From positions 248,001 to 312,000 of the forward strand of contig NZ_KE340383.1 in the NCBI RefSeq assembly GCF_000413935.1: 64,000 bases of DNA, read 5' to 3'. This document shows positions 53,516 through 61,808 of the stretch, piece after piece. The stretch is from Acinetobacter colistiniresistens. GTDB lineage: Bacteria; Pseudomonadota; Gammaproteobacteria; Pseudomonadales; Moraxellaceae. Below the pieces are notes generated by a model that saw nothing but the letters and a program-made list of their open reading frames with translations, had not been told where the DNA came from and did no database searches. Numbering within the stretch: position 1 is the stretch's first letter; every line of letters begins with the position of its first letter. A program made the translations under genes and the position numbers.

Positions 53516-54607
53516 TTATCCTAATTTTCTTTTTAATCTCAAAAACTTTCGTATTACAGCTTCCTTACTTTTAGGTTTTAGGGTATCAACCAATGCTCTC
53601 TTTGGAGGGTAGTTCCGATAAACTGAGCCTAACTGTTCTTCAATAGGTCTTAATATGGCTGGCAACTGGTTTCTCTTATCCCAAAATGAAGATCTGTTCA
53701 TATTTAAAGATTGTGCTGTTTCAATAAATTTTTCTAGGGGAATGATGAGTAATTGATAAATACAGGAAAATAGCCGCTCTCTCTCGATAACTGGAAGTTG
53801 ACTAACAACCAATCCATTCGAGATAAACTCAGAATGGGGCATCTGAATTTTGAGCTGTTCAAGAAAAGCCCATCCTTTTCCATTTATTGAGCCAGCTAGA
53901 ACTTTTCTAATAAATTGTAAAAATAACTTAATCACCGTTAACCAATCATTTAGTGAAATCAACTTGTCTTGATAGGTTGCATAGCCTTGTTCCAAGAATT
54001 GACCAAAGACTTTTTGGAATGCCAGGGCATGACAATTCATAAAGCATTCATTAACTTCCAATAGGTTTTTTTTACATATTGAACAGCAAGTCATAACCTG
54101 ATCAGGGGCTTCAAGTCGTCTAGGTTGAATGGCATTATGACAATGCGGACATTGATCATATAAACGCTGATTATGTTTAATACAGCCTGTATGCCAGGCA
54201 AAGCGCCAGTGTAAACGGAAATAGGCAACACCATCCTCAGACAAACACTTAGGACAATATTGCCAGCCACCTCGATGCTTACGGTTTCTTGTACCTAATA
54301 CCAGATACCATGAATCAAGGGTTCCATTATCCAAGTTATATTTAATTAAGAAATTGCGAAGCGTAGCAGAATCAAATTGGCTTTCATCAATTTTTGTTGT
54401 AGTGGCCAAGGTTCGTAAATGCTCTGAGCTTAAACCTCGATCTACATCTACTGACCAAATTCGCCATTTGGGCCAGAGTACCCCAGTTAGACTTAATGGG
54501 TCACAACCACTATCAAGTGCAGCACGTATCAACCATGAAGACAATGCCTCATCTTTCTGTAAAGTCGTGGGGATAAACCATGAATGGACTTCTGTTGTAC
54601 CTATCAT
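53516..54607 (-). CDS. tniQ: TniQ/TnsD-family target-selection protein
   Basis: A 363-residue TniQ protein, which recognises the target and recruits the TnsC-like ATPase. The family N-terminus reads DEALSSWLIRAALDSGCDPL. The zinc motif follows: YCPKCLSEDG, LHWRFAWHTGCIKHNQRLYD and QCPHCHNAI, with CCSICKK behind. The C-terminal half is helical with a possible HTH. It corresponds to tniD of AbaR elements. The comM insertion suggests that this protein, perhaps with the zinc-ribbon protein, directs the element to comM. Confidence 0.88.
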   Translation of the reverse strand: MIGTTEVHSWFIPTTLQKDEALSSWLIRAALDSGCDPLSLTGVLWPKWRIWSVDVDRGLSSEHLRTLATTTKIDESQFDSATLRNFLIKYNLDNGTLDSWYLVLGTRNRKHRGGWQYCPKCLSEDGVAYFRLHWRFAWHTGCIKHNQRLYDQCPHCHNAIQPRRLEAPDQVMTCCSICKKNLLEVNECFMNCHALAFQKVFGQFLEQGYATYQDKLISLNDWLTVIKLFLQFIRKVLAGSINGKGWAFLEQLKIQMPHSEFISNGLVVSQLPVIERERLFSCIYQLLIIPLEKFIETAQSLNMNRSSFWDKRNQLPAILRPIEEQLGSVYRNYPPKRALVDTLKPKSKEAVIRKFLRLKRKLG

Positions 54608-54626
54608 ACCCAGCCCTCCACATAGC

Positions 54627-55478
54627 TTATTTCACACTTTCTAGTAAGCTACGGTCGATAAACTCCTGACCAGAAACAATAGCTTTCTTTGCAGCTTCCC
54701 GTAAAATCGTTCGCAGATTACCTAAATTTCCATCGGTAATATCATGTAGATATTTTACTGTTGCTGGCTCAGCTAGTTTTGAAGCCTGTTTGAGTGGAAG
54801 AACTTTTTCAAACTTATTTACCATGGCTTGAAAGTCCTTATCTAGTTTCCATAAGGGCAAATTAACCACACGAAAACGACTTACATGCTGTGGATCAGTA
54901 CGCAGGACACTAATCGCTTCTTCTGTACCAAACCCGACAATGGGTATCTGTGTTTCATTACACAAATACTTAATTGCATTCATTACAGTTCTTTGCTTAA
55001 TCGGGCTGCCACATAATAAAGAATTCATTTCGTCGATAATGAGGAGTTTTACCTCGTAAAGTTTAAGGCAATGGACCACTTGGTAACGTAGCTTCGCAAC
55101 GGGGTCTCTTTCTCGAAAGGGAACCCAGAACTTATCAAGAATAGCCATATACAAAGCTTTTTCATCAGGTGAAACAGGTGCCTGCACAATAATTACAGGT
55201 TTTACTGCATTATTTTCTGCATTGATATGACCCTCCCCATACAGCTTAAAGAACTGATTAATAATTGAGGTCTTACCATTATTTGGCTTACTCAATACCA
55301 GTAAGTTGGGCATACGGCTCCGCTTCGGAAGTGTCAGGAATCCTTTCAATTGGTCTAGTAAGTCATTGGCTGCTGGATACCCAATCCATCGGTCCTCTTC
55401 CAGGAAGTAGAGCCTGTCCTCAATAGACTGTTCCACAATAGGGCGAAACTCTTGAAAAACATGTGAATAGTTACTCAT
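54627..55478 (-). CDS. tnsC: TnsC/TniB-family AAA+ ATPase
   Basis: A 283-residue AAA+ regulator linking target recognition to the transposase. Walker A is LSKPNNGKTSIINQF (about 62-76); Walker B VKLLIIDEMNSLL (about 143-155); a sensor-like region follows at VGFGTEEAISVL. It is small like TniB rather than the roughly 555-residue Tn7 TnsC. Its start ATG overlaps the tnsB stop by 4 bp, and tniQ follows 19 bp later. Confidence 0.9.
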   Translation of the reverse strand: MSNYSHVFQEFRPIVEQSIEDRLYFLEEDRWIGYPAANDLLDQLKGFLTLPKRSRMPNLLVLSKPNNGKTSIINQFFKLYGEGHINAENNAVKPVIIVQAPVSPDEKALYMAILDKFWVPFRERDPVAKLRYQVVHCLKLYEVKLLIIDEMNSLLCGSPIKQRTVMNAIKYLCNETQIPIVGFGTEEAISVLRTDPQHVSRFRVVNLPLWKLDKDFQAMVNKFEKVLPLKQASKLAEPATVKYLHDITDGNLGNLRTILREAAKKAIVSGQEFIDRSLLESVK

Positions 55479-57364
55479 GAAATATCCTCATCATTTTCCA
55501 GTTCATCGAGAGGCAATAAACCATATACGCTTTCAAGCTGTTGCTCCAAAATCGTACTCTCTTGTTGATGTTTTTTGCCCTGAATTGATGCAGGGTTAAC
55601 ACTCATTTGGTGTTGGGTACTGCGCTGACGTGATCTGCGAGCCCGTCGAGTTTTAGTGCTTGCTTCCTGAACACGTTCCCTAAGTTTAGCTAGAGCCTGT
55701 CCAAGTTCATGATCTTTTAGATATTCGCCAGTTTCCTTCTTTAGTTCCTGAATCTTTTTGTGTTCCCAAATACTAAATGGCGGAATACTTTGATCCGCTA
55801 AAGGTACCTTAAAATAATTTTTGATTTCGGGATCAAAGAACCATATCTCACTAATATTTCTTGGATCACGCCTAAAGATAAATTTACGTTTTTCCTTTTG
55901 ATTATAGGGGTCTACAGCATTAATCCAACCTCTTAATACATCAGCATAATAAGCAAGGCCATCAATTGTTACACCTGTTGTTTGAATCGTCCTTTCAAAA
56001 CTTGGTAGAAAATCAAGAAAGAAATTATGATCATTTGCAGGCAATCTGGCAGCTCCAGAACCTAACGTGTTTTTATCGCCAAAGATACCCAACTCAAAAG
56101 CATGTAGTGGAGAAGTACCTAAAGCAGAGTGTTTTCTTTTGTGGTAAACATTACAGATAAAATCAATTAGCCAGTCCTCAAATTCGGAAAATGTGAAAAC
56201 TGCTTCCGTATCTGAGTTATAGCCTTTTCTTTCAAAAATATTTGAAAAAGTTGTTCCTGGAACTGCGTGAATATCCGTTGCAAATGTTCCCATCAAACGT
56301 TCAATGTGCCCACCAAAACGTGGTTTTTTAACTGGTCGGTATTCCAGACGAATATCATGTGCCATACAGGCATTTCTGAAAGTTTCTGAGTGAAACTCAG
56401 GTCCATTATCGACATGAATGGTGTTCATAATTCCCCAGACAGGCCATTCAGCTTGAATCTTGCGCGAAGCTAGCCATTTCTCTTTGGGCAGTACAGCTTG
56501 AGAAACGCTCATTGCAATCGACATAACAGAGGGAGCATCTAATGATAAGTAATATCCCACAACTACCCTTGTACGCACATCAATTGCCAATGTAAGAAAA
56601 GGTCGTCCTATAGGGCACCTGCTAAAATCATCAACCAGAATAAGATCAACGGGTGTATGGTCAATCTGTACAACGGCAAGTGGATAATCAGCATGAGGGA
56701 ATTTCCCTGCGGCAGGTGTAAATTTGTTATCGGCCTTTTCCTTATACCCCCTCTTACGAAGAGAGTCTCTCTGGCTAATCGCTGCAATACGATTTCTTAC
56801 TGTATTGGCATGAGGCACCTCTAGGATATGGTATTCATGACATAAGCGTTTCACTTCAAGTACAACTTTTTGAACACTTATTCTTTGATTAGTTAGGTAT
56901 AAATCGTTGATGGCTTTTTCAATGATTGCTTCAGCATGTTTATTAATTATCTTCTTGCCTTGTGGCAATCCCTCTTTTCTAGGTCGCAATCCATCAATAG
57001 TTCCATATGCTTTATAAATTTTTAACCATCTATATATGGTGGCTGGATTTATATCATGTTCCTGAGCACGTAATTCTACTTCCTTACGACCACTCACACC
57101 TCCCTCAATGAAAGGACGGATGATGTTGAAACGCCTTTCAGCCTCAATCCAGTCTTTATCAGCGATGAGCTCTAGATCTTCATGTTGTTCCACAGCTATT
57201 GACGGCCTTAATTCACTGATAGCCGCAACATTTTTCCTACCTGTATTATTGTTTTCAACAAAAACTGATTTCAGGTCAATGACTTCAATAATCGTATGGG
57301 GAATCCCTTTTATCTGAACAGGCTCCCCAGCAGCTATTTTGATATTCACACGTCTATCATTCAT
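55475..57364 (-). CDS. tnsB: TnsB/TniA-family DDE transposase
   Basis: This is the DDE transposase subunit that joins 3' ends to the target. N-terminal HTH domains (about 65-200, including INPATIYRWLKIYKAYGTID) bind the end repeats. The catalytic rve core has Asp235 (VVQIDHTPVDL), Asp319 (IHVDNGPEFHS) and Glu355 (FGGHIERLMGT), exact DD(35)E spacing between the last two. A Mu-type C-terminal beta barrel follows and the tail is basic (TKTRRARRSRQR). I chose the ATG at 57364, whose ATGA overlaps the tnsA stop and has GGGAG upstream. Confidence 0.92.
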   Translation of the reverse strand: MNDRRVNIKIAAGEPVQIKGIPHTIIEVIDLKSVFVENNNTGRKNVAAISELRPSIAVEQHEDLELIADKDWIEAERRFNIIRPFIEGGVSGRKEVELRAQEHDINPATIYRWLKIYKAYGTIDGLRPRKEGLPQGKKIINKHAEAIIEKAINDLYLTNQRISVQKVVLEVKRLCHEYHILEVPHANTVRNRIAAISQRDSLRKRGYKEKADNKFTPAAGKFPHADYPLAVVQIDHTPVDLILVDDFSRCPIGRPFLTLAIDVRTRVVVGYYLSLDAPSVMSIAMSVSQAVLPKEKWLASRKIQAEWPVWGIMNTIHVDNGPEFHSETFRNACMAHDIRLEYRPVKKPRFGGHIERLMGTFATDIHAVPGTTFSNIFERKGYNSDTEAVFTFSEFEDWLIDFICNVYHKRKHSALGTSPLHAFELGIFGDKNTLGSGAARLPANDHNFFLDFLPSFERTIQTTGVTIDGLAYYADVLRGWINAVDPYNQKEKRKFIFRRDPRNISEIWFFDPEIKNYFKVPLADQSIPPFSIWEHKKIQELKKETGEYLKDHELGQALAKLRERVQEASTKTRRARRSRQRSTQHQMSVNPASIQGKKHQQESTILEQQLESVYGLLPLDELENDEDIS

Positions 57365-58056
57365 GACAAACTCCCACTTACCCAAAGTTCAGTAGATGGC
57401 TGTAAAGGTGCATTTAAATCGCAAACCAGATAACCATGAGCAACTAAATACCAAATTTGACTAATTCCATTTGCTCTGTCCCATTTGCCAAGGAAATGTC
57501 TGGCTAATAGAGTCTCAAAAGTTACGGCTCCTCGATCTCTCACATAAGCCAATAGGTGCATTGAATCGGCAGGAGGAAATTCCATCTTTCGGTACTTTTG
57601 TAAAAACATGGCATTCGACCATAACTGATCCCGAATCCGACCCTCATGTGCAATATGAAATTTCCAACCCTCTTCTTTGCATACCCTCATGGCAGCACGA
57701 TATCTAGCTTTCCATAAATGTAAATTAACTTGCAATTCATCTATAGGTTTTACTTCAACCAGTTTAGGTGCAATAAATGGAAGAAAATCATCATGCTTAT
57801 AAGTTACGAGAAAGTCAGGGGTATAAACTCGTTTCTGTCCATTATCAAAATACTCAATGGTAAAGGGTTGAGACTCAACAGCAAGAACATTAGGGTCAAC
57901 CTCTAATCGAATGAGAAAATCGCGTTCCAATGTTGATTCAAAGGCCACTGCGGAATCTTTTTTAAAAGGGTATAAACCAGATACACTAATGCGTGTATTA
58001 CCAATTTTTCTTCGAGCTGGTACGATGTTAACGGTGTCGCATGATTGATTGTTCAT
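57361..58056 (-). CDS. tnsA: TnsA-family transposase endonuclease
   Basis: This is a restriction-like endonuclease that cuts the 5' strands at the transposon ends, giving cut-and-paste movement. The 231 residues show the TnsA active-site order: FESTLERDFLIRLE (Glu44), VYTPDFLVTY (Asp81) and KLVEVKP (Glu101, Lys103). The C-terminal domain (about 150-231) is the TnsC/TnsB-contact part. It corresponds to tniC of AbaR elements. It is the first gene of the tns operon, starting 112 bp inside the right end, so the promoter overlaps the end repeats. Confidence 0.9.
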   Translation of the reverse strand: MNNQSCDTVNIVPARRKIGNTRISVSGLYPFKKDSAVAFESTLERDFLIRLEVDPNVLAVESQPFTIEYFDNGQKRVYTPDFLVTYKHDDFLPFIAPKLVEVKPIDELQVNLHLWKARYRAAMRVCKEEGWKFHIAHEGRIRDQLWSNAMFLQKYRKMEFPPADSMHLLAYVRDRGAVTFETLLARHFLGKWDRANGISQIWYLVAHGYLVCDLNAPLQPSTELWVSGSLS

Positions 58057-58066
58057 TCTAGGTTCC

Positions 58067-58168
58067 GTTGCATAGTTCTTTATAAAATTTGTCGCATAGT
58101 TCTTTGTAAAATGGGGTCTAAGTCATTGAGCCTAAATCATATTGTCGCATAGTTCTTTGGAAATGACA
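58067..58168. repeat. Right transposon end: three TnsB-like sites and terminal repeat
   Basis: GTTGCATAGTTCTTT (58067-58081), GTCGCATAGTTCTTT (58091-58105) and GTCGCATAGTTCTTT (58144-58158) face the same way. The outermost lies in the 26 bp terminal repeat 58143-58168. Their place between the end and tnsA suggests autoregulation of tnsA by TnsB. Confidence 0.85.
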
Positions 58169-58173
58169 GTGGC
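58169..58173. repeat. Target-site duplication, right copy
   Basis: GTGGC, identical to 28119-28123, directly after the right terminal repeat. Confidence 0.95.
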
Positions 58174-58820
58174 TCACAGCCAAAACCTGGTGAAATTACC
58201 CTCGCGCATTTGGGTGTTTTATTTTTGGACGAATTGCCTGAGTTTGATCGTAAAGTACTTGAAGTGCTGCGCCAGCCGCTCGAATCCAAAGAGATCGTGA
58301 TTTCTCGGGCGGCACGACAAATGACTTTTCCTGCAAACTTTCAATTTATTGCTGCAATGAATCCTTGCCCTTGTGGCTATGCCTTTAATCAGGATATTCG
58401 TTGCCAATGCTCGCCCGACAGTATTCAACGCTATCAAAACCGAATTTCAGGACCTTTGTTGGATCGTATTGATTTACATATTGATGTTCCCCCATTACAG
58501 GCACAAGAATTACAGAATCGCGCGCCAACTGAAAACTCTGCCACCGTACAGCAACGTGTGATCAATGCCTATGAAAACAATTGCAACGCCAGCACTGTTT
58601 AAATCAGGCACTATCTCCAAAACTATTGGAACAACATGCTGTACTTGATGACAGCTCTAGCAAAATGATTGAAATGGCACAACAACGGCTCAACCTTTCA
58701 GCTCGTGCCTATCATCGGGTACTACGCGTCGCTCGCACCATTGCCGACTTAGCCGAAAATGAAGTGATCAGTAGCAGCCACATTAGCGAAGCACTGTCTT
58801 ATCGCGGACACCAAAGCTAA
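58174..58820 (+). pseudogene. comM: comM, 3' part with an additional frameshift
   Basis: This continues comM in frame from 28123 (SQPKPGEITLAHLGVLFLDE onward) with Walker B, the ISRAARQMTFPANFQFIAAM segment and the cysteine cluster CPCGY...CQC. At 58574-58577 the run GAAAAC has lost one A relative to what the frame needs, so the reading frame stops at 58602. Translation from 58581 in the next frame (QRQHCLNQALSPKLLEQHAV to SYRGHQS) gives the rest of the C-terminal domain. Restoring one A gives AYEKQLQRQHCLNQ. comM would remain broken even after clean excision. Confidence 0.92.
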
Positions 58821-58846
58821 AAAAGCGGCCTTAAAGCCGCTTTTTT
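58819..58846. terminator. Bidirectional terminator between comM and the TorF-like porin gene
   Basis: AAAAAAGCGGC / GCCGCTTTTTT hairpin between convergent genes. Confidence 0.85.
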
Positions 58847-58861
58847 ATAGGTCAGCTAAAG

Positions 58862-59650
58862 TCAGAAGGCATAACCGAGTGCTAAAACCACTTTGTTCTT
58901 TTGTTTGGTTTCATCACGGGTGTAGCCTCCAAAAATATAATCCAGCCCCCATGTCGCGCCTGTATTGCCTAATGGGTGATATAAACCTAAGGTTGCATGG
59001 CGGAAGGCAAAATCCGTTTTGGTCACATCCCCTGCTTTGGCTTGGTAAGCCAGATATTCATCATCATCGCCATAATAATAAGCAGCAACTTGTACTTTAC
59101 CGGTAAAGCCGCCAGCGAGTTTTGGTGTATAAGTCGCGAGGAAATAGGTATCACCTTTATTTCCGAAACTCACATTATTCAATAAAGTCTGTGCCGTTAC
59201 GCTGAAGTCCTTATAACTCAGCCCCAAAATAGTTTCATAACCTGTCGACTCCCAACCGGGATAATAGTAATAAATCGTTCCGCCAATTTGATAACCCAGA
59301 TCTTCGGTAATTTTGCCTTTATAACCTGCATAGAAATCATTTTCGAAGGATTTTTTCTCTTCCTTCACATCGGTTGGTGAGGTATTAAAATCAGCATAGG
59401 CAGCGGTTAAAGTCGAAAACCAATAGCCCAAATAAAACCCACTGTCATGCGTATAGTCCAGTCCCCCTTGAACCGCTGGCGTATCACTTTCTGGCGAGTT
59501 GGTCATGCCGCGTAAATTGTAACTTGAGACCACATTCACATTACCCGTAACGGCCCCTGGAAATGGGAGTTTATTCTCCTCCGCCCAGCTCAATGCTGAG
59601 GTTACAGTCATCACACCAAATAACGTAGCCTTGCTTGCAAATTTCATCAT
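58862..59650 (-). CDS. TorF-family putative porin (paralogue 1)
   Basis: An outer-membrane beta-barrel protein of 262 residues. The signal peptide is MMKFASKATLFGVMTVTSAL with cleavage near SWA-EENK. NVVSSYNLRGMTNSPESDTP followed by AVQGGLDYTHDSGFYLGYWF is the family N-terminal repeat. Alternating amphipathic strands run to a final aromatic residue (VLALGYAF), typical for barrel insertion. GGGGAGAT precedes the start. The substrate is unknown. The paralogue at 60915-61727 shares the start region and sigma-54 promoter, suggesting nitrogen-linked or other sigma-54 control. Confidence 0.82.
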   Translation of the reverse strand: MMKFASKATLFGVMTVTSALSWAEENKLPFPGAVTGNVNVVSSYNLRGMTNSPESDTPAVQGGLDYTHDSGFYLGYWFSTLTAAYADFNTSPTDVKEEKKSFENDFYAGYKGKITEDLGYQIGGTIYYYYPGWESTGYETILGLSYKDFSVTAQTLLNNVSFGNKGDTYFLATYTPKLAGGFTGKVQVAAYYYGDDDEYLAYQAKAGDVTKTDFAFRHATLGLYHPLGNTGATWGLDYIFGGYTRDETKQKNKVVLALGYAF

Positions 59651-59717
59651 ATTGATCTCCCCCTATATTTAGATACTCAATTGATTTTTAAGCTTTAAAT
59701 TGCAGCAGAGTCTATTT

Positions 59718-59734
59718 AGCAATTGCTATGCCAA
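59718..59734 (-). promoter_or_regulatory. Sigma-54 promoter of TorF-like gene 1
   Basis: Minus strand TTGGCATAGCAATTGCT fits TGGCAYRNNNNTTGCW fully, about 70 bp before the start codon. The rest of the 376 bp spacer to the permease gene is AT-rich without another recognised site. Confidence 0.8.
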
Positions 59735-60026
59735 ACTCAAGAATAAAAATAATTCAAGATAAAACAAATAGTTATTAAAAATCCAAGCAATCAAAAGCAC
59801 CTTCAGCTCAACTCAGTTTCAATCTTGCAATAGAACTGGGCGCGCCATACGCCCCATAGCGCATAAAAAGCACCGTTTTAGTCAGATGAAAAATCTTATC
59901 AATACAAATAATCACTTTAGGTTTGCATAAAAAATCAACAGAATAAGAAAAAATAATGTTTCATTATCGAGTGAGATTCATAGGTGAAGCCCTTTACAAA
60001 CCACTTAGCACCTCACAGATTGGTTG

Positions 60027-60797
60027 ATGCTTATGATCGATGAAACCGTCCTGCTGACTTTAGGATTCTTTGCCTTCTGTGGTGGTCTGATTGATGCCGC
60101 AGTAGGAGGTGGCGGTTTAATCCAAATTCCTGCGCTATTGCATGCCTTACCTCAGCACAGTATTACAACCGTGTTGGGCACAAATAAGCTGGCGGTTTGG
60201 GCCGGAACAGCATCTTCCATTTTTAGATATGTGAATAAAATTAAATTTGTCTGGAAGCTTCTGATTCCAACGATGCTTGCTGCATTTATATTTGCCTTTG
60301 TCGGTGCAATGACGACTGCTTATATTCCAAAACAATTGATGAGCTATGTTGTTTTCTGCTTACTGATCATGATGGCCATTTATACTTTTTTAAAAAAAGA
60401 TTTAGGCGCACAAAGTACTTATGTGAAATGTGGTTACAAAGACATCGCGCTTGGCGTTGTTTTTGGAGGGTTGATTGGATTCTATGATGGTATTTTTGGG
60501 CCTGGGAGCGGGAGCTTCCTTCTTTTTCTCTTCGTTAAAGTTTTTGGATTTGATTTTCTCAACGCATCTGCCTCAGCCAAAGTTGTTAATCTCGGTACGT
60601 TTAGTTCAGCACTATTATTTTTTATACCAACAGGCCATGTGCTCTGGGAAATAGGCTTAATTATCGCATTATGTAATGTGATTGGCTCTTTGGTCGGCGT
60701 TTTTCTAGCACTGCGATATGGTAGTCAATTTATTAGATTATTTTTTCTAATTCTTTTAGTTTTTCTGATTATCAGGATGGGAGTTTCTCTATTTTGA
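60027..60797 (+). CDS. TSUP-family (TauE/SafE) membrane permease
   Basis: An integral membrane protein of about 256 residues with 7-8 helices. The TSUP repeat motifs are GGLIDAAVGGGGLIQIPALL in the first half and GGLIGFYDGIFGPGSGSFLL in the second. The family exports or imports sulfite, sulfoacetate or other organosulfur anions. Substrate cannot be told here. ATG 60027 and ATG 60033 are both possible starts. It stands between the two porin paralogues, on the opposite strand. Confidence 0.82.
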   Translation: MLMIDETVLLTLGFFAFCGGLIDAAVGGGGLIQIPALLHALPQHSITTVLGTNKLAVWAGTASSIFRYVNKIKFVWKLLIPTMLAAFIFAFVGAMTTAYIPKQLMSYVVFCLLIMMAIYTFLKKDLGAQSTYVKCGYKDIALGVVFGGLIGFYDGIFGPGSGSFLLFLFVKVFGFDFLNASASAKVVNLGTFSSALLFFIPTGHVLWEIGLIIALCNVIGSLVGVFLALRYGSQFIRLFFLILLVFLIIRMGVSLF

Positions 60798-60866
60798 ATA
60801 GATCATCAAGCGTAATCGAACCGGATATCTCTCCTCTTAAGAACAACTTAGATCGACATGAAAAAC

Positions 60867-60898
60867 AAAAAAAGCCAACAAAAATGCTGGCTTTTTTA
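60867..60898. terminator. Bidirectional terminator between the TSUP gene and TorF-like gene 2
   Basis: AAAAAGCCA / TGGCTTTTTT-like hairpin with A and T runs on both sides, between convergent genes. Confidence 0.7.
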
Positions 60899-60914
60899 TA
60901 TTTCTTAACCGAAA

Positions 60915-61727
60915 TTAGAATGTTTTGGTCAAACTAAACAACACACCTGTATCATATGGTTTTTTCTGGGCATTGGTCATACCTGATTTACTAATATTGG
61001 TACCCACGACATCAACCTCGGCTAAGATACCAAGAAAGTTATAATTTACACCTAATTTATAATCGACGTAATTATCATCCTTACCAGGTCCTCCGGCAAC
61101 AACACTTAAAGAGTCTGCGTTCTTCAATTTATTGTAACCAACAGATGCAAGGCCTGTTAAGCCTGTGTCAGCGATTGGTGCCGAATATCCTAAATTAAAA
61201 TACCAAAAATCATCACTTCTACCCCAATAATCTGGTGAATAATTCACGCCTACACTCAGTGCATCACCAGCAAAAATAGTTTCAGGGAACGTTAATTTTC
61301 CAAATATTTCAGTAAATGCCAAACCTTTTTTACCATTAAAACTATTTGTATAGTTTGACTTAGAACCAATATAACCATAATGGATGACACCAACGTCATA
61401 TACTGGCTTAACTTTATCTGTCAATGCAAAGCTATTGGTAAAACCTAATGTCGCATCAGTTTCAGTTGAGACACCTGAGATACCGAAGTCAACACTTGAT
61501 CCCCAAAGGGCTAAATAAGCACCTGAGGTATGTGAAAATGTAAAACCACCTTGAATAGCAGGGTTATTTGAAGATTGCGTTACACCACGGAAACGATAGT
61601 CTGTTGTGGCAGATACATTGCCAGATGCTGTTACACCATAAAGTGAAGGCTTATCTTCCGCCATCGCTAACGATGAGGTCACAGCACAAACACTCAACGC
61701 GATCGCTTTACATGCAAATTTCATCAT
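60915..61727 (-). CDS. TorF-family putative porin (paralogue 2)
   Basis: A 270-residue outer-membrane barrel protein related to the one at 58862-59650. Signal peptide MMKFACKAIALSVCAVTSSL, then SGNVSATTDYRFRGVTQSSN and NPAIQGGFTFSHTSGAYLAL, the same repeat as paralogue 1; the end VLFSLTKTF has the terminal Phe of barrels. I chose the ATG at 61727, which has GGGGGAGAT and a sigma-54 promoter upstream; the longer in-frame extension to 61919 would run across that promoter and put the signal peptide inside the protein. Confidence 0.82.
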   Translation of the reverse strand: MMKFACKAIALSVCAVTSSLAMAEDKPSLYGVTASGNVSATTDYRFRGVTQSSNNPAIQGGFTFSHTSGAYLALWGSSVDFGISGVSTETDATLGFTNSFALTDKVKPVYDVGVIHYGYIGSKSNYTNSFNGKKGLAFTEIFGKLTFPETIFAGDALSVGVNYSPDYWGRSDDFWYFNLGYSAPIADTGLTGLASVGYNKLKNADSLSVVAGGPGKDDNYVDYKLGVNYNFLGILAEVDVVGTNISKSGMTNAQKKPYDTGVLFSLTKTF

Positions 61728-61791
61728 ATTGATCTCCCCCATGATGGATATTCGACTAAACTTATGTTTTAAATTGCATCGAAAAGTAATT

Positions 61792-61808
61792 AGCAATTGC
61801 TGTGCCAA
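61792..61808 (-). promoter_or_regulatory. Sigma-54 promoter of TorF-like gene 2
   Basis: Minus strand TTGGCACAGCAATTGCT is a full match to the sigma-54 -24/-12 consensus, about 65 bp before the start codon, at the same place and nearly the same sequence as in paralogue 1. Confidence 0.85.

Larger units (their letters stand above)
28124..58168. mobile_element. Complete 30,045 bp Tn7-like (AbaR-backbone-type) transposon in comM
   Basis: Both ends carry the same 26 bp inverted repeat (28124-28149 and 58143-58168) with no mismatch, and GTGGC duplicates flank them. Genes tnsA, tnsB, tnsC, tniQ and a zinc-ribbon gene at the right end match the tniC-A-B-D-E order of Tn6022/AbaR backbones. The gene complement implies cut-and-paste transposition with a TnsA/TnsB heteromeric transposase. 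The cargo is a defence module, an IS scar and a sulfur-relay gene cluster; no antibiotic-resistance gene is seen. The cargo is visibly more AT-rich than the flanks. Intact ends and an apparently intact transposition set suggest the element could still move. Confidence 0.95.

Noticed and set aside
28124..58168. CRISPR-associated (CAST) Tn7-like element
   Set aside because: No Cas gene and no repeat-spacer array was seen anywhere in the element.
28124..58168. Antibiotic-resistance island, as usual for AbaR
   Set aside because: No aminoglycoside, beta-lactamase, tetracycline, sulfonamide or mercury gene and no integron is present.
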